Part shown: positions 10,879 to 19,939 of the stretch, in pieces
Numbering within the stretch: the first letter of the stretch is position 1
Layout: every line of letters begins with the position of its first letter
Position numbers and translations under genes: made by a program
Notes under the pieces: model-generated
What the model saw: the letters and a program-made list of their open reading frames with translations, nothing else
Database searches by the model: none
Told to the model about the DNA's origin: nothing
Assembly (NCBI GenBank): GCA_018058545.1
Contig: JAGOZU010000026.1
Location: 1-33,035 of the forward strand
Length of the DNA stretch: 33,035 nt
Source: Promineifilum sp.
GTDB lineage: Bacteria; Chloroflexota; Anaerolineae; Promineifilales; Promineifilaceae
Reading direction: 5' to 3'

Positions 10879-10907
10879 AGTATAGCATGTCGGCGTAAAT
10901 TTCAACC
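10879..10907 (-). promoter_or_regulatory. Candidate promoter of the Wzt-type ATPase gene
   Basis: On the minus strand TGCTATACT (10879-10887) is an extended -10 element. A weak -35-like GGTTGA/TTGAAA lies 15-17 bases further upstream. The predicted start is about 10872, only about six bases before the ATG at 10866, giving a near-leaderless transcript. The promoter lies between this gene and divergent mutS2. Confidence 0.5.
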
Positions 10908-10930
10908 GCCGTTAAGAACGCTGGGATACA

Positions 10931-13357
10931 ATGATCGATCAGAAGACACTCTCCATTTTGGAATTCATTAAAATCCGCGAGCTTGTCGCCGGACACGCCA
11001 ATTTCAGCGGTGGCCGCGAATTGGCCCTGGCCATGCAGCCAACGACCGATTTGACGGAGGCGCGTGCGTGGCAAACCGAGACCCGCGAGGCGGTGTCTCT
11101 GTTCGAGACCGATAGCGGCGTGACCATCGGCGGCGCGCGCGACGTGCGTCGAGCGGCCGATAATGCCATGCGCGGCTTCGTCCTGCCGGCCGAGGATTTG
11201 CTGGCCATTCAGGCGACCATCGTGGCCGGGCGTAACCTGCGCCGCCAGTTGTTGCGCCTGGAAGATCGCGTGCCCCATCTGGTGGCCATTGCTAATCTCA
11301 TTGAGGAGTGTCGCGGCATCGTCAGCGCCATCACCGGCGCAATTGACGAACGTGGCGACGTGCTGGACAGCGCCAGCCCTTCTCTGGCCAGGGTGCGCCA
11401 ATCCCAACGAATGGTCCACGGCCGCATCCAGGACAAGCTGCAGCGCATCCTCAACAGCAGTATGTCCCAATTTCTTCAGGAGCCGATCATCACTCAGCGC
11501 GGCGGCCGTTATGTCATCCCGGTTCGGGCCGATGCCAAGGGGCGGCTGAAAGGCATCGTCCATGACCAAAGCGGCAGCGGGGCGACGCTTTGGGTGGAGC
11601 CGCTCGGCACGGTCGAACTCAATAATGAGTATCGCGGGTTGCTGCTGGAGGAGCAGGAGGAGATTCAGCGCATCCTGCGCGAGCTGTCCAATCTGGTGGC
11701 CGATCAGGGCGACGCCGTCAAGCGGGTCGTCGAGCGCATGGCCGAACTCGACCTCATCTTCGCCCGCGCCGGTTATGCCCTGGTCACGAACGCTGTCGAG
11801 CCGGTCTTCGTGCCCTGGCGCGAATCACCAAAGGCTCGGCCTCCCCGTCATCGCAACCAGCTGGAAGACTGGACGCCGCCACCGCCCGACCTTCACCCCG
11901 GTTCGAGCATCTGGATCAAGGCCGCGCGCCATCCGTTACTCGATCCGGCCAGGGTCGTGCCCACTAACCTGACTCTGGATGAGGATATCTTCATCGTGCT
12001 CATCACCGGCCCCAACACCGGCGGCAAGACGGTCAGCCTGAAGACGATGGGCCTGATGGCCGTCATGGCCCAGTCCGGGCTGCATCTGCCGGCCAATGAG
12101 GCGCGACTGACGGTGTTCGACGCCATCTTCGCCGACATTGGTGACGAGCAATCGATCGAGCAAAGCCTGTCCACCTTCTCGGCCCACATGTCCAATATCG
12201 TGCGCATCCTCGCCCAGGTGAACGACCGCTCCCTCGTCCTGCTCGACGAGCTGGGATCGGGGACCGATCCGACGGAGGGCGCGGCTTTGGCCCAGGCCGT
12301 AGTCAACTTCCTGCGCGACAAGGGGGCGACGACGTTTGTGGCCACCCATTTCCCCGAGCTAAAGATCTACGCCAGCCAGATGCCGGGAGCGACCAATGCC
12401 TCGCTGCTGTTCGACATGGAGACGCTGTCGCCCACGTATGAGATGACCATTGGCCTGCCCGGCCGGTCCAACGCCTTTGCCATCGCCCGCCGCCTGGGTT
12501 TGGACGCGACGATCCTCGACGATGCCATGCGCCAGGTGAGCGCCGACAGCCACCAGGCCGAGGACTTGCTTGACTCCATCTATACCCTGCGCGAGAAGAT
12601 GGAGGCTGAAGAAGCCCAGACCCGCAAGGTTTTGCGCGATGCCGAGGCCGAGCGGGAGCGGCTGCGGCGGCGGCAGCAGGATGTCGAGGTCGAGCGCGAG
12701 CGTATCCTGGAAGAGACGCGCCAGGAGATGAAACGGCAGATCGAACTGCTCCAGACCGAGATTCGCCAGGCCCGCACCAGGTTGAAGGATGCCGCCTCGG
12801 TCACCGCGGTCAAGAAGCTGAGCAAGCAGGCGGCCGATCTGGAGGTGGAGCAACAGGCGACATTGGCCCCCGAGCCGGTTGGAGAGCCGGAGGTCAGTCG
12901 CGGCAAGCGTCGCGCCCTCCAGGTGGGGGATATCGTCCAGGTGCGCTCGCTCAATGTCAAGGGCGAGATTGTCTCGCTGGGCAAGAGCGAGGTGGTGGTG
13001 GCCGTCGGCCGCCTGCAGATGCGCGCGGGCTATGACGATGTGGAGTTCCGGGAGCGGCCGTCGGATGAGCGGGAGGTCGAAGCCGTTGCCAACCTGCATC
13101 CCTCGCCCGGCATCGAGCTGGACATTCGCGGCGTGCGGGTGGAGGACGGCGTGGAGCAACTCCAGCGCTACATTGACTCGGCCTTTCTGGCCCGGTTACC
13201 GTTCGTGCGCATCATCCACGGCAAGGGCACCGGCCGCCTGCGCCAGGCTGTGCGCGAATCCCTGAGCGCCAGCAAGCAGGTGCGCGCCTGGGAAGAGGGC
13301 AAGGACGGCGAGGGTGGGCCGGGGGTGACGGTGGCCCACCTGGTAGAACACAAGTAG
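10931..13357 (+). CDS. mutS2: MutS2 family ATPase/endonuclease
   Basis: This 808-residue protein has the complete MutS2 architecture: N-terminal helical core domains, MutS-type ATPase with Walker A GPNTGGKT at 360-367 and Walker B LVLLDELGSGTDP starting at 435, a long charged coiled coil (about 545-640), a KOW-like linker segment (about 664-690), and a C-terminal Smr nuclease domain (LDIRG at 730-734, HGKGTG at 763-768). Family members bind branched DNA or collided ribosomes. Roles in suppressing recombination and in ribosome rescue have both been described, and the sequence does not tell which applies here. It lacks the mismatch-recognition domain of MutS. It is divergent from the Wzt-type gene and converges on uvrB with only 19 bases between stops. 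No Shine-Dalgarno site precedes the ATG. Confidence 0.97.
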   Translation: MIDQKTLSILEFIKIRELVAGHANFSGGRELALAMQPTTDLTEARAWQTETREAVSLFETDSGVTIGGARDVRRAADNAMRGFVLPAEDLLAIQATIVAGRNLRRQLLRLEDRVPHLVAIANLIEECRGIVSAITGAIDERGDVLDSASPSLARVRQSQRMVHGRIQDKLQRILNSSMSQFLQEPIITQRGGRYVIPVRADAKGRLKGIVHDQSGSGATLWVEPLGTVELNNEYRGLLLEEQEEIQRILRELSNLVADQGDAVKRVVERMAELDLIFARAGYALVTNAVEPVFVPWRESPKARPPRHRNQLEDWTPPPPDLHPGSSIWIKAARHPLLDPARVVPTNLTLDEDIFIVLITGPNTGGKTVSLKTMGLMAVMAQSGLHLPANEARLTVFDAIFADIGDEQSIEQSLSTFSAHMSNIVRILAQVNDRSLVLLDELGSGTDPTEGAALAQAVVNFLRDKGATTFVATHFPELKIYASQMPGATNASLLFDMETLSPTYEMTIGLPGRSNAFAIARRLGLDATILDDAMRQVSADSHQAEDLLDSIYTLREKMEAEEAQTRKVLRDAEAERERLRRRQQDVEVERERILEETRQEMKRQIELLQTEIRQARTRLKDAASVTAVKKLSKQAADLEVEQQATLAPEPVGEPEVSRGKRRALQVGDIVQVRSLNVKGEIVSLGKSEVVVAVGRLQMRAGYDDVEFRERPSDEREVEAVANLHPSPGIELDIRGVRVEDGVEQLQRYIDSAFLARLPFVRIIHGKGTGRLRQAVRESLSASKQVRAWEEGKDGEGGPGVTVAHLVEHK

Positions 13358-13376
13358 CCGACCGTCACCCGGCGTA

Positions 13377-15464
<2,088 letters not shown>

Positions 15465-15504
15465 AGCGCACCTCGTTATTCGGTTCCGAAGAACACCGAT
15501 AATT

Positions 15505-15518
15505 AGAACAGAAGTTCT
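15505..15518. promoter_or_regulatory. LexA-type SOS operator of uvrB
   Basis: AGAACAGAAGTTCT is a perfect inverted repeat, AGAAC-N4-GTTCT. It contains the GAAC-N4-GTTC core known for LexA of Gram-positive and several other non-proteobacterial phyla. It lies two bases downstream of the uvrB -10 box and covers the predicted transcription start, an ideal position for repression. lexA itself is not in the window. A second, oppositely arranged repeat GTTC-N4-GAAC lies 10 bases further towards the gene (15483-15494) and does not match the LexA consensus. Confidence 0.72.
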
Positions 15519-15520
15519 TG

Positions 15521-15549
15521 ATTCTACACGTTTATCGGCCGAAAATCAA
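15521..15549 (-). promoter_or_regulatory. uvrB promoter
   Basis: On the minus strand TTGATT (15544-15549) and TAGAAT (15521-15526) are separated by exactly 17 bases. The expected start is near 15514, inside the LexA-like box, which gives a leader of about 50 bases. The -35 nearly touches the 3' end of the upstream glutaminyl cyclase gene. Confidence 0.7.
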
Positions 15550-15553
15550 CGGC

Positions 15554-16570
15554 CTAAGGCGCGGGAATCACTTCAATTTCGAACAAGGTGGGCCAGAGTT
15601 TGCCGGTGACGAAAATGCGTCCGGTCTGGGGATCGTGGGCGATTCCGTTCAACACATCTACCGGTTGGGTCAAGGCGCTCATATCCAGCAAACCGGTCAG
15701 GTCGACGTAGCCGAGCACGGCGCCGGTCTCCGGCGAGATGCGGGCGATCAAATCTGTCATCCAGATATTGGCCCATATCTCGCCATCGATGTATTCGAGT
15801 TCATTCAGTCGATTTAACGGCCCCTGGTGATCGCGCACGGTGATTCGGTCGATCTCCTCCAAGGTATTGGGGTCCCAAAAATAGAGCGTTGACGTGCCGT
15901 CGCTGACGATCAGCCTCTGTCCGTCGTGGGTGATGCCCCACCCTTCGGTGGGATAATTAAAAGTCTGGAGTGTATTGAAGTTGGCGCGGTCGTATACGAA
16001 GCCGGTTTGTTCCTGCCAGGTCAACTGGTAGATCTTGTCATTCAGGAGGGCGATACCCTCGCCAAAGTATTGCGGATCCAGTGCGTGAGACCGTATCACG
16101 CTGCCGGTCTCAAGGGTCACCTCCCGCAAGGTGGATTCACCCCAGCGTCCTGTTCCTTCATACAGGAGGCCGTCGTAATAAACCAGCCCTTGAGTAAACG
16201 CTTCGGGGTCGTGGGGGTAGGTGTTGACAATCCGATAGGTGTAAGTTATTGGAGGGGCGGGGGTGGGCGTGGGCGTCACCGTCGGCGTGGGCGTCTCGGT
16301 GGGCGGGACTGTGGGGATCGGTGTGCTCTGACTGGCGACGACGGCGGCATAGGCTACTTCGGTCGCAACTGTGCTGGTGGAAACGATATCCGCCTGGGAA
16401 AGGGTTACCTGGGAGGGATCGATTGGCGCGGAATCAATGGTTTCCAGGATTGGAACGACGGCCGTCGCTGCCAGTGTCGCTATAGCTGGGGGAGATTGAA
16501 CACAAGCCGACAGCCCAACGGCGAGGGATATCAATAATAAACAGGATATTGGAATAATAAGTCGCTTCAT
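15554..16570 (-). CDS. Glutaminyl-peptide cyclotransferase, lipoprotein form
   Basis: This 338-residue protein begins with a lipoprotein signal peptide ending in LSAC (Cys23), so it is probably anchored to the outer face of the membrane. A Thr/Pro-rich linker spans about 80-108. Residues about 109-335 form a beta-propeller matching glutamine cyclotransferase (plant/bacterial type): HDPEAFTQGL, then a GRWGESTLRE segment and a late LNGIAHDP segment. Such enzymes convert N-terminal Gln of peptides to pyroglutamate, releasing ammonia. The biological substrates in bacteria are mostly unknown. GAGAAG lies four bases before the ATG as a ribosome-binding site. It ends just upstream of the uvrB promoter and could read through into uvrB. 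The function is well supported by fold motifs, though activity is inferred. Confidence 0.86.
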   Translation of the reverse strand: MKRLIIPISCLLLISLAVGLSACVQSPPAIATLAATAVVPILETIDSAPIDPSQVTLSQADIVSTSTVATEVAYAAVVASQSTPIPTVPPTETPTPTVTPTPTPAPPITYTYRIVNTYPHDPEAFTQGLVYYDGLLYEGTGRWGESTLREVTLETGSVIRSHALDPQYFGEGIALLNDKIYQLTWQEQTGFVYDRANFNTLQTFNYPTEGWGITHDGQRLIVSDGTSTLYFWDPNTLEEIDRITVRDHQGPLNRLNELEYIDGEIWANIWMTDLIARISPETGAVLGYVDLTGLLDMSALTQPVDVLNGIAHDPQTGRIFVTGKLWPTLFEIEVIPAP

Positions 16571-16696
16571 GATACTTCTCGATGATTACTGATGGACGTA
16601 TCCTGAGAAAACCGGCTTGATTGTGCCGCCAGGTCCGATTCATGGCAAGCGATCGGCATATTCGCTCATCCAAAAAGTGACGTGACTTCTGTTTCA

Positions 16697-17407
16697 TCAG
16701 CATGATACCGGGGCGATGATTCGGGTCAGGCTGCAAACCCGACCATCGTCAGCCCATTCAATCACCCACTCACCTTGACCGAAGGTTCGCCGGACACCGC
16801 GCAATAACATCTGCAATCGTCGCGCAAAGTGGGGCAGGTCTTCTCCGGGTTTCCTCCAACCGGTCAAGACAGGTAACGCGAGCGTGAGGCCACGCGTATC
16901 GCCATCAGAGTATTCGACACGATCTTCCCGCTGTTCATTGCTGAGGAAGGCGCGGCCGCTATATCCGGCGGCGATCTCTTCCATTAGTAGCAAGTCGCGG
17001 CGTGCTTCGTCCGGCCGGTGTGCGGCGTTGTTCCAGGTTGTCGCCAGCGCGCGGGCTAACTCGTCTGGTCTGGCGGTATCGATGATGTGCTGCCGGCGTG
17101 GCTCGTCCGATTTATGGATCTCGTCCACGCCCGTTGGAATGAGACTTACACCGACCTGCCTCTCGAACCGAGGCAGTCGCACGCTATGGAATAACGTACC
17201 ATGCAACAACTCGGCATCCGGTATGTTGACGCGGCCGTTGGACACCTCAAGCAAGGACTTCTCGAGACAGACGCGATAGAACTCGTCCAGCAGGATCGCG
17301 CCTGGAGCGACCGGCAGCCCGGCTTTAGCGGCCTGGTCCAGTAGCTGTCCCTCCGGGTCCACGTGGCGTCTTTTGGCTCGCCCCGAACCAAGCCATACAA
17401 AATACAT
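16697..17407 (-). CDS. Short PEP-synthase ATP-binding-domain-like protein
   Basis: The product is 236 residues from the ATG at 17407 (an in-frame ATG at 17416 adds three). The N-terminus (LLDQAAKAGLPVAPGAILLD) resembles the start of the PEP/pyruvate-binding ATP-grasp domain of PEP synthase and pyruvate phosphate dikinase. The middle (SGRAFLSN) and the end (EWVIEWADDGRVCSLTRII) resemble later parts of the same domain. The typical VRSSA-x-ED ATP-binding segment is replaced by VSLIPTGVDEI, and the phosphohistidine and PEP domains are absent. Catalysis is therefore doubtful. It may be a regulatory or binding remnant with an open, undamaged frame. It lies downstream of an AT-rich promoter-like stretch and stands alone. 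The family link rests on motif resemblance in order, not on a search. Confidence 0.55.
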   Translation of the reverse strand: MYFVWLGSGRAKRRHVDPEGQLLDQAAKAGLPVAPGAILLDEFYRVCLEKSLLEVSNGRVNIPDAELLHGTLFHSVRLPRFERQVGVSLIPTGVDEIHKSDEPRRQHIIDTARPDELARALATTWNNAAHRPDEARRDLLLMEEIAAGYSGRAFLSNEQREDRVEYSDGDTRGLTLALPVLTGWRKPGEDLPHFARRLQMLLRGVRRTFGQGEWVIEWADDGRVCSLTRIIAPVSC

Positions 17408-17511
17408 AGCGGTCATAGGGGAATTATTCTACAAAATGTCCAGTCCGGCATCTCCGACGTGGCTAAAAGGGCTGATTTTCAAATCGGACTGGATGTTGTG
17501 AGCGATTTGTG
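17408..17511. other. Intergenic segment with promoter-like AT-rich box
   Basis: On the minus strand a GTAGAATAAT stretch lies just before the short PEP-synthase-like gene and could serve as its -10 region. No convincing -35 was found. No RNA gene or hairpin terminator was seen. Confidence 0.3.
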
Positions 17512-17844
17512 TTAAACTCCCATTAGAGTTTTCTGCACCTGCTCAATGGAACAGTAATCCGCATCAACAACCTCGCGACGTAGCACGAAAGCCCCCCTAA
17601 TTCCAGATGGGGAGTGGCAGGTGTCAATCTTTAGGGCGCTGAAACGCACGATGGTTTCGCGATTCGTATTTTTAATGGCCTGTAGCATTGTACAGTTATC
17701 CCGCAGCCATGTTCTTGATAGACGTTCCGGCGTCGTGCGATCCCCTTTCCGAAAATCAGCCCCCCAAGTCTCTTGCAAAATTTCATCTGACCGTTTGTAT
17801 GGTTATTTGTCCGCTTGGCCGATCTCTTGCCATACCTGAACCAT
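17512..17844 (-). pseudogene. Reading frame interrupted by an in-frame TAA, unknown product
   Basis: Read on the minus strand from the ATG at 17844, a frame of 111 codons runs to the stop at 17512. A single TAA at 17803-17805 (codon 14) interrupts it. After the stop, about 95 codons are open and begin PYKRSDEILQETWG. The base composition is visibly less GC-rich than the neighbours. A TTG at 17778 could restart translation and give an 88-residue protein. I do not recognise the product. Either it is a small broken gene (for example CAA to TAA), or the downstream part is a real short gene with an unusual start. The start codon overlaps, in antisense, the start of the tiny plus-strand gene at 17843. 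Confidence 0.3.
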
Positions 17845-17941
17845 GATCCGCAGCAACCGCAAGGCGGCCGATTATCGAGCCAATCGATTGCGCGGAAGGA
17901 ACGTTAATTTCTGGCGAAAGGAGTTTATCGAGGATGTCTAA
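17843..17941 (+). CDS. Tiny basic peptide, unknown function
   Basis: The 32-codon frame starts MIRSNRKAADYR and ends overlapping the next gene by eight bases, with the next gene's ribosome-binding site inside it. This arrangement suggests translational coupling. The peptide is rich in Arg, Lys and Asn. A weak TGCCATACC -10-like box ends six or seven bases before the ATG. Its short length means it could be a leader peptide or a chance frame. No family is recognised. Confidence 0.3.
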   Translation: MIRSNRKAADYRANRLRGRNVNFWRKEFIEDV

Positions 17942-18122
17942 GAAGAAGGTAGTGTTAACGGAGGATCAGAGAAAGCGAAACGCGGAAATATTGGCTCGCC
18001 TCGAAGAAGAACGGTCTCGTTTGATTGAAGAGACTCGCGCGCTGCAACAACAGGAACGGCGCCGACCCGGGCGCAAACGCAAGAAGAAACCGGCTGATGA
18101 TTTTATGATCGCCGCCGACTAG
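17934..18122 (+). CDS. Small highly charged helical protein, unknown function
   Basis: This 62-residue protein has a Lys-rich start, a Glu/Arg-rich amphipathic helix or coiled coil (about 8-45), and a basic patch (RRPGRKRKKK, about 46-54) before an acidic, hydrophobic end. AAAGGAG lies 10 bases upstream of the ATG, and a strong intrinsic terminator follows 40 bases after the stop. Together these support a real gene. Codon use (AGA, TTA, GTA, ATA, many GAA) differs from the GC-rich neighbours. The basic patch suggests nucleic-acid binding, but that is inference. No family is recognised. Confidence 0.55.
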   Translation: MSKKKVVLTEDQRKRNAEILARLEEERSRLIEETRALQQQERRRPGRKRKKKPADDFMIAAD

Positions 18123-18162
18123 CGCCGCAAGATTTCAGCGACATTCGTTCGCCGAACGCCGG

Positions 18163-18198
18163 ACACCCGTACAGCCAGTTCTGTGCGGGTGTTTTTTT
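18163..18198 (+). terminator. Strong intrinsic terminator
   Basis: A 12-bp stem with one G-U pair (18163-18174 with 18181-18192) and a six-base loop is followed by seven T residues (18192-18198). It is oriented to end the small plus-strand gene at 17934-18122. It lacks a U-run on the minus strand. Confidence 0.9.
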
Positions 18199-18229
18199 AT
18201 TGTGGAATTCCCGACACTCGCCCCTGATG

Positions 18230-18916
18230 TTAGGCCAATGTCTGGCGGAACAGATCGGCGATCCGCCGAAAGGCGTCCTCGGCCGCTTCGGGGTTATAAA
18301 CCGGCCGCCGATCATTCATGAACGCATGTTCCGCGTTCGGGTAGATGATCGTTTCGTGTCGAACGCCGGCCGCATCCATCAATTCCGCCCGTTGCCGGGC
18401 CACTTCGGGCGAGACACCCCGATCAAGCTCACCGTAGATCGCCAGCACCGGAACCTCGATTCGGGCAGCCTCCTCCAGGGTCATCTCGGGGCCGCCGCCA
18501 TAGCAAGGCGCAACCGCGCCAACCCCCTCCAGCCTGACCGCCCCATGCCAGGCCAGTCCACCGCCCATGCAGAAGCCGGTGACGCCGATTTTCTTGGGGG
18601 ATACTTCGTCAAGGGCGATGAGGTAGTTGACGGCTGACTGAATCACATTCAAGGCGTCGGGATACTCCAGGGCCATCGCCAGCTTCCGAGCCGTGTCCGG
18701 CTCTTCGGCCGTCTCGCCGTAATAGAGGTCCGGGGCCAGAGCGACAAACCCTTCCCGCGCGAAACGGTCGGCGATGTCCCGAATATTGTCGTTTAAGCCC
18801 CACCACTCCTGAATGACTATCACGCCCGGCCGAGGACTATTTCCGGCCGGGATCGCCAGATAGCCCCGTGTCTCACGGCCGTTGGCCTGCAATTTAATAT
18901 CAGGTTTGCGTTCCAT
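18230..18916 (-). CDS. Dienelactone hydrolase family protein
   Basis: This 228-residue alpha/beta-hydrolase of the dienelactone hydrolase type has the nucleophile Cys116 in GFCMGG, the activating Glu37 in QEWWG, Asp165 and His197 (AEHAF), so the full catalytic set is present. The family hydrolyses cyclic enol lactones such as dienelactone, but many genomic members act on unknown esters. No aromatic-degradation genes are nearby, so the substrate is open. The start at 18916 is chosen because AGGGAG lies four bases before it. An in-frame ATG at 18931 has no such site. It lies 21 bases downstream of the TIGR01777 epimerase gene and is surely cotranscribed with it. It is cytoplasmic, with no signal peptide. 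Confidence 0.92.
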   Translation of the reverse strand: MERKPDIKLQANGRETRGYLAIPAGNSPRPGVIVIQEWWGLNDNIRDIADRFAREGFVALAPDLYYGETAEEPDTARKLAMALEYPDALNVIQSAVNYLIALDEVSPKKIGVTGFCMGGGLAWHGAVRLEGVGAVAPCYGGGPEMTLEEAARIEVPVLAIYGELDRGVSPEVARQRAELMDAAGVRHETIIYPNAEHAFMNDRRPVYNPEAAEDAFRRIADLFRQTLA

Positions 18917-18937
18917 CTTTCTCCCTCTCATATTTGA

Positions 18938-19885
18938 TTATGCTATTGAATCCAATGGCCGGCCGAGGATGTCACGCAGCGCAGTTTCCAGCATCGGAAA
19001 CTCGAACTCAAACCCCAGCCCTTGCAGTTTCCCGACACTGACCGGCCTTCCCTCCAGCACCATGGCCGATACCTCTCCCAAGACCAGCTTCAGGGCGAAT
19101 TCAGGCACGGGAAGTAGGGTTGGCCGCCCCATGACTCGCCCCAATATGCGGGTAAACTCGGCGTTCGTCACCGGGTTGGGCGAGGCGATGTTATACGGCC
19201 CCACGGCATCGGGCGAATCGACGAGGAAGCGAATGGCGCGGATGGCGTCATCGGTATGGATCCACGAGAACCACTGTTTGCCGCCACCCAATCGGCCGCC
19301 GGCGAAGAGCTTGAATTGCAATACCGACGCCGGCAGAGGGCCGGAAATCAGGTTAAGCAAGGGAGCCATGCGGCCGATGATGCGTCGAACCCCCAGCGCC
19401 TCAACAGCCGCTGTGGAAGGCTCCCATGTGTCCGCCACCACCTCGGTCAGGAAATTCTCGCCACGGTCGTCGTCCTCCGCCATCACATGACTGGTCGACG
19501 GATAATAATCAATGCCCGACATTTGGAAAACAACGTCGGGCTTCGTCGCGGCCAACTCCACGGCCGCCACAACCGCTTGCCCCGCATTCCATCGGCTGGA
19601 CTTGATGAGGCGCTTGCGTTCGTCCGACCAGGTGCCGGGCAGCGGGATGGTTCCCTTGCCGCCGATGCTCTCTCCAGCCAGGTTGACGATCGCATAGGCG
19701 CCGTTGGCAAGTTGGCCCCAGCCCTCAGCCGTGCGGCCGTCCCATTTGACGCCGGTGACGCCGTCGGGAAGGCGATGGCTGGCCGGGTCGCGGCTGAGGA
19801 CGAAAACTTCATGGCCGCCAGCCGCCCACCTTTGGGCCAGCCGGCTACCGATTGTGCCCGATCCACCTGTCAAAATATAACGCAT
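18938..19885 (-). CDS. TIGR01777-family NAD(P)-dependent epimerase-like protein
   Basis: This 315-residue protein belongs to the extended short-chain dehydrogenase group often annotated as TIGR01777/YfcH. It begins with a Rossmann motif GGSGTIGS at 7-14, has the VNLAGESIGG segment typical of the family, the WFSWIHTDDAIRAI segment near 220-235 and a C-terminal DUF1731-like tail. The classical Tyr-x3-Lys is not evident: the place reads SGIDYYPST. Natural substrates of this family are unknown. The start at 19885 is set by the family N-terminus (MRYILTGG). An ATG 14 codons upstream lies between the -10 box and the predicted start, so it is unlikely to be used. It is first gene of a two-gene operon with the dienelactone hydrolase. 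Confidence 0.9.
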   Translation of the reverse strand: MRYILTGGSGTIGSRLAQRWAAGGHEVFVLSRDPASHRLPDGVTGVKWDGRTAEGWGQLANGAYAIVNLAGESIGGKGTIPLPGTWSDERKRLIKSSRWNAGQAVVAAVELAATKPDVVFQMSGIDYYPSTSHVMAEDDDRGENFLTEVVADTWEPSTAAVEALGVRRIIGRMAPLLNLISGPLPASVLQFKLFAGGRLGGGKQWFSWIHTDDAIRAIRFLVDSPDAVGPYNIASPNPVTNAEFTRILGRVMGRPTLLPVPEFALKLVLGEVSAMVLEGRPVSVGKLQGLGFEFEFPMLETALRDILGRPLDSIA

Positions 19886-19910
19886 GGGGTGTCTCTCTGT
19901 TCTTTTTCCC

Positions 19911-19939
19911 ATTATAAGGAATGACATCCGGGACGTCTA
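19911..19939 (-). promoter_or_regulatory. Promoter of the epimerase/hydrolase operon
   Basis: On the minus strand a perfect -10 TATAAT (19911-19916) is preceded at 17 bases by TAGACG (19934-19939), a four-of-six match to the -35 consensus. The expected start near 19904 leaves a leader of about 19 bases before the ATG at 19885. Confidence 0.65.

Noticed and set aside
10927-10932. TACAAT as a -10 box for mutS2
   Set aside because: It overlaps the ATG itself, so a transcript from it would start inside the gene. It cannot drive the full-length protein.
12359-13159. Minus-strand open frame over mutS2
   Set aside because: It is antisense to the MutS2 coiled-coil and Smr parts. The His/Leu-rich sequence is typical of shadow frames.
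15483-15494. Second LexA box (GTTC-N4-GAAC)
   Set aside because: The half-sites are in the opposite arrangement to the LexA consensus, so I do not count it as an operator.
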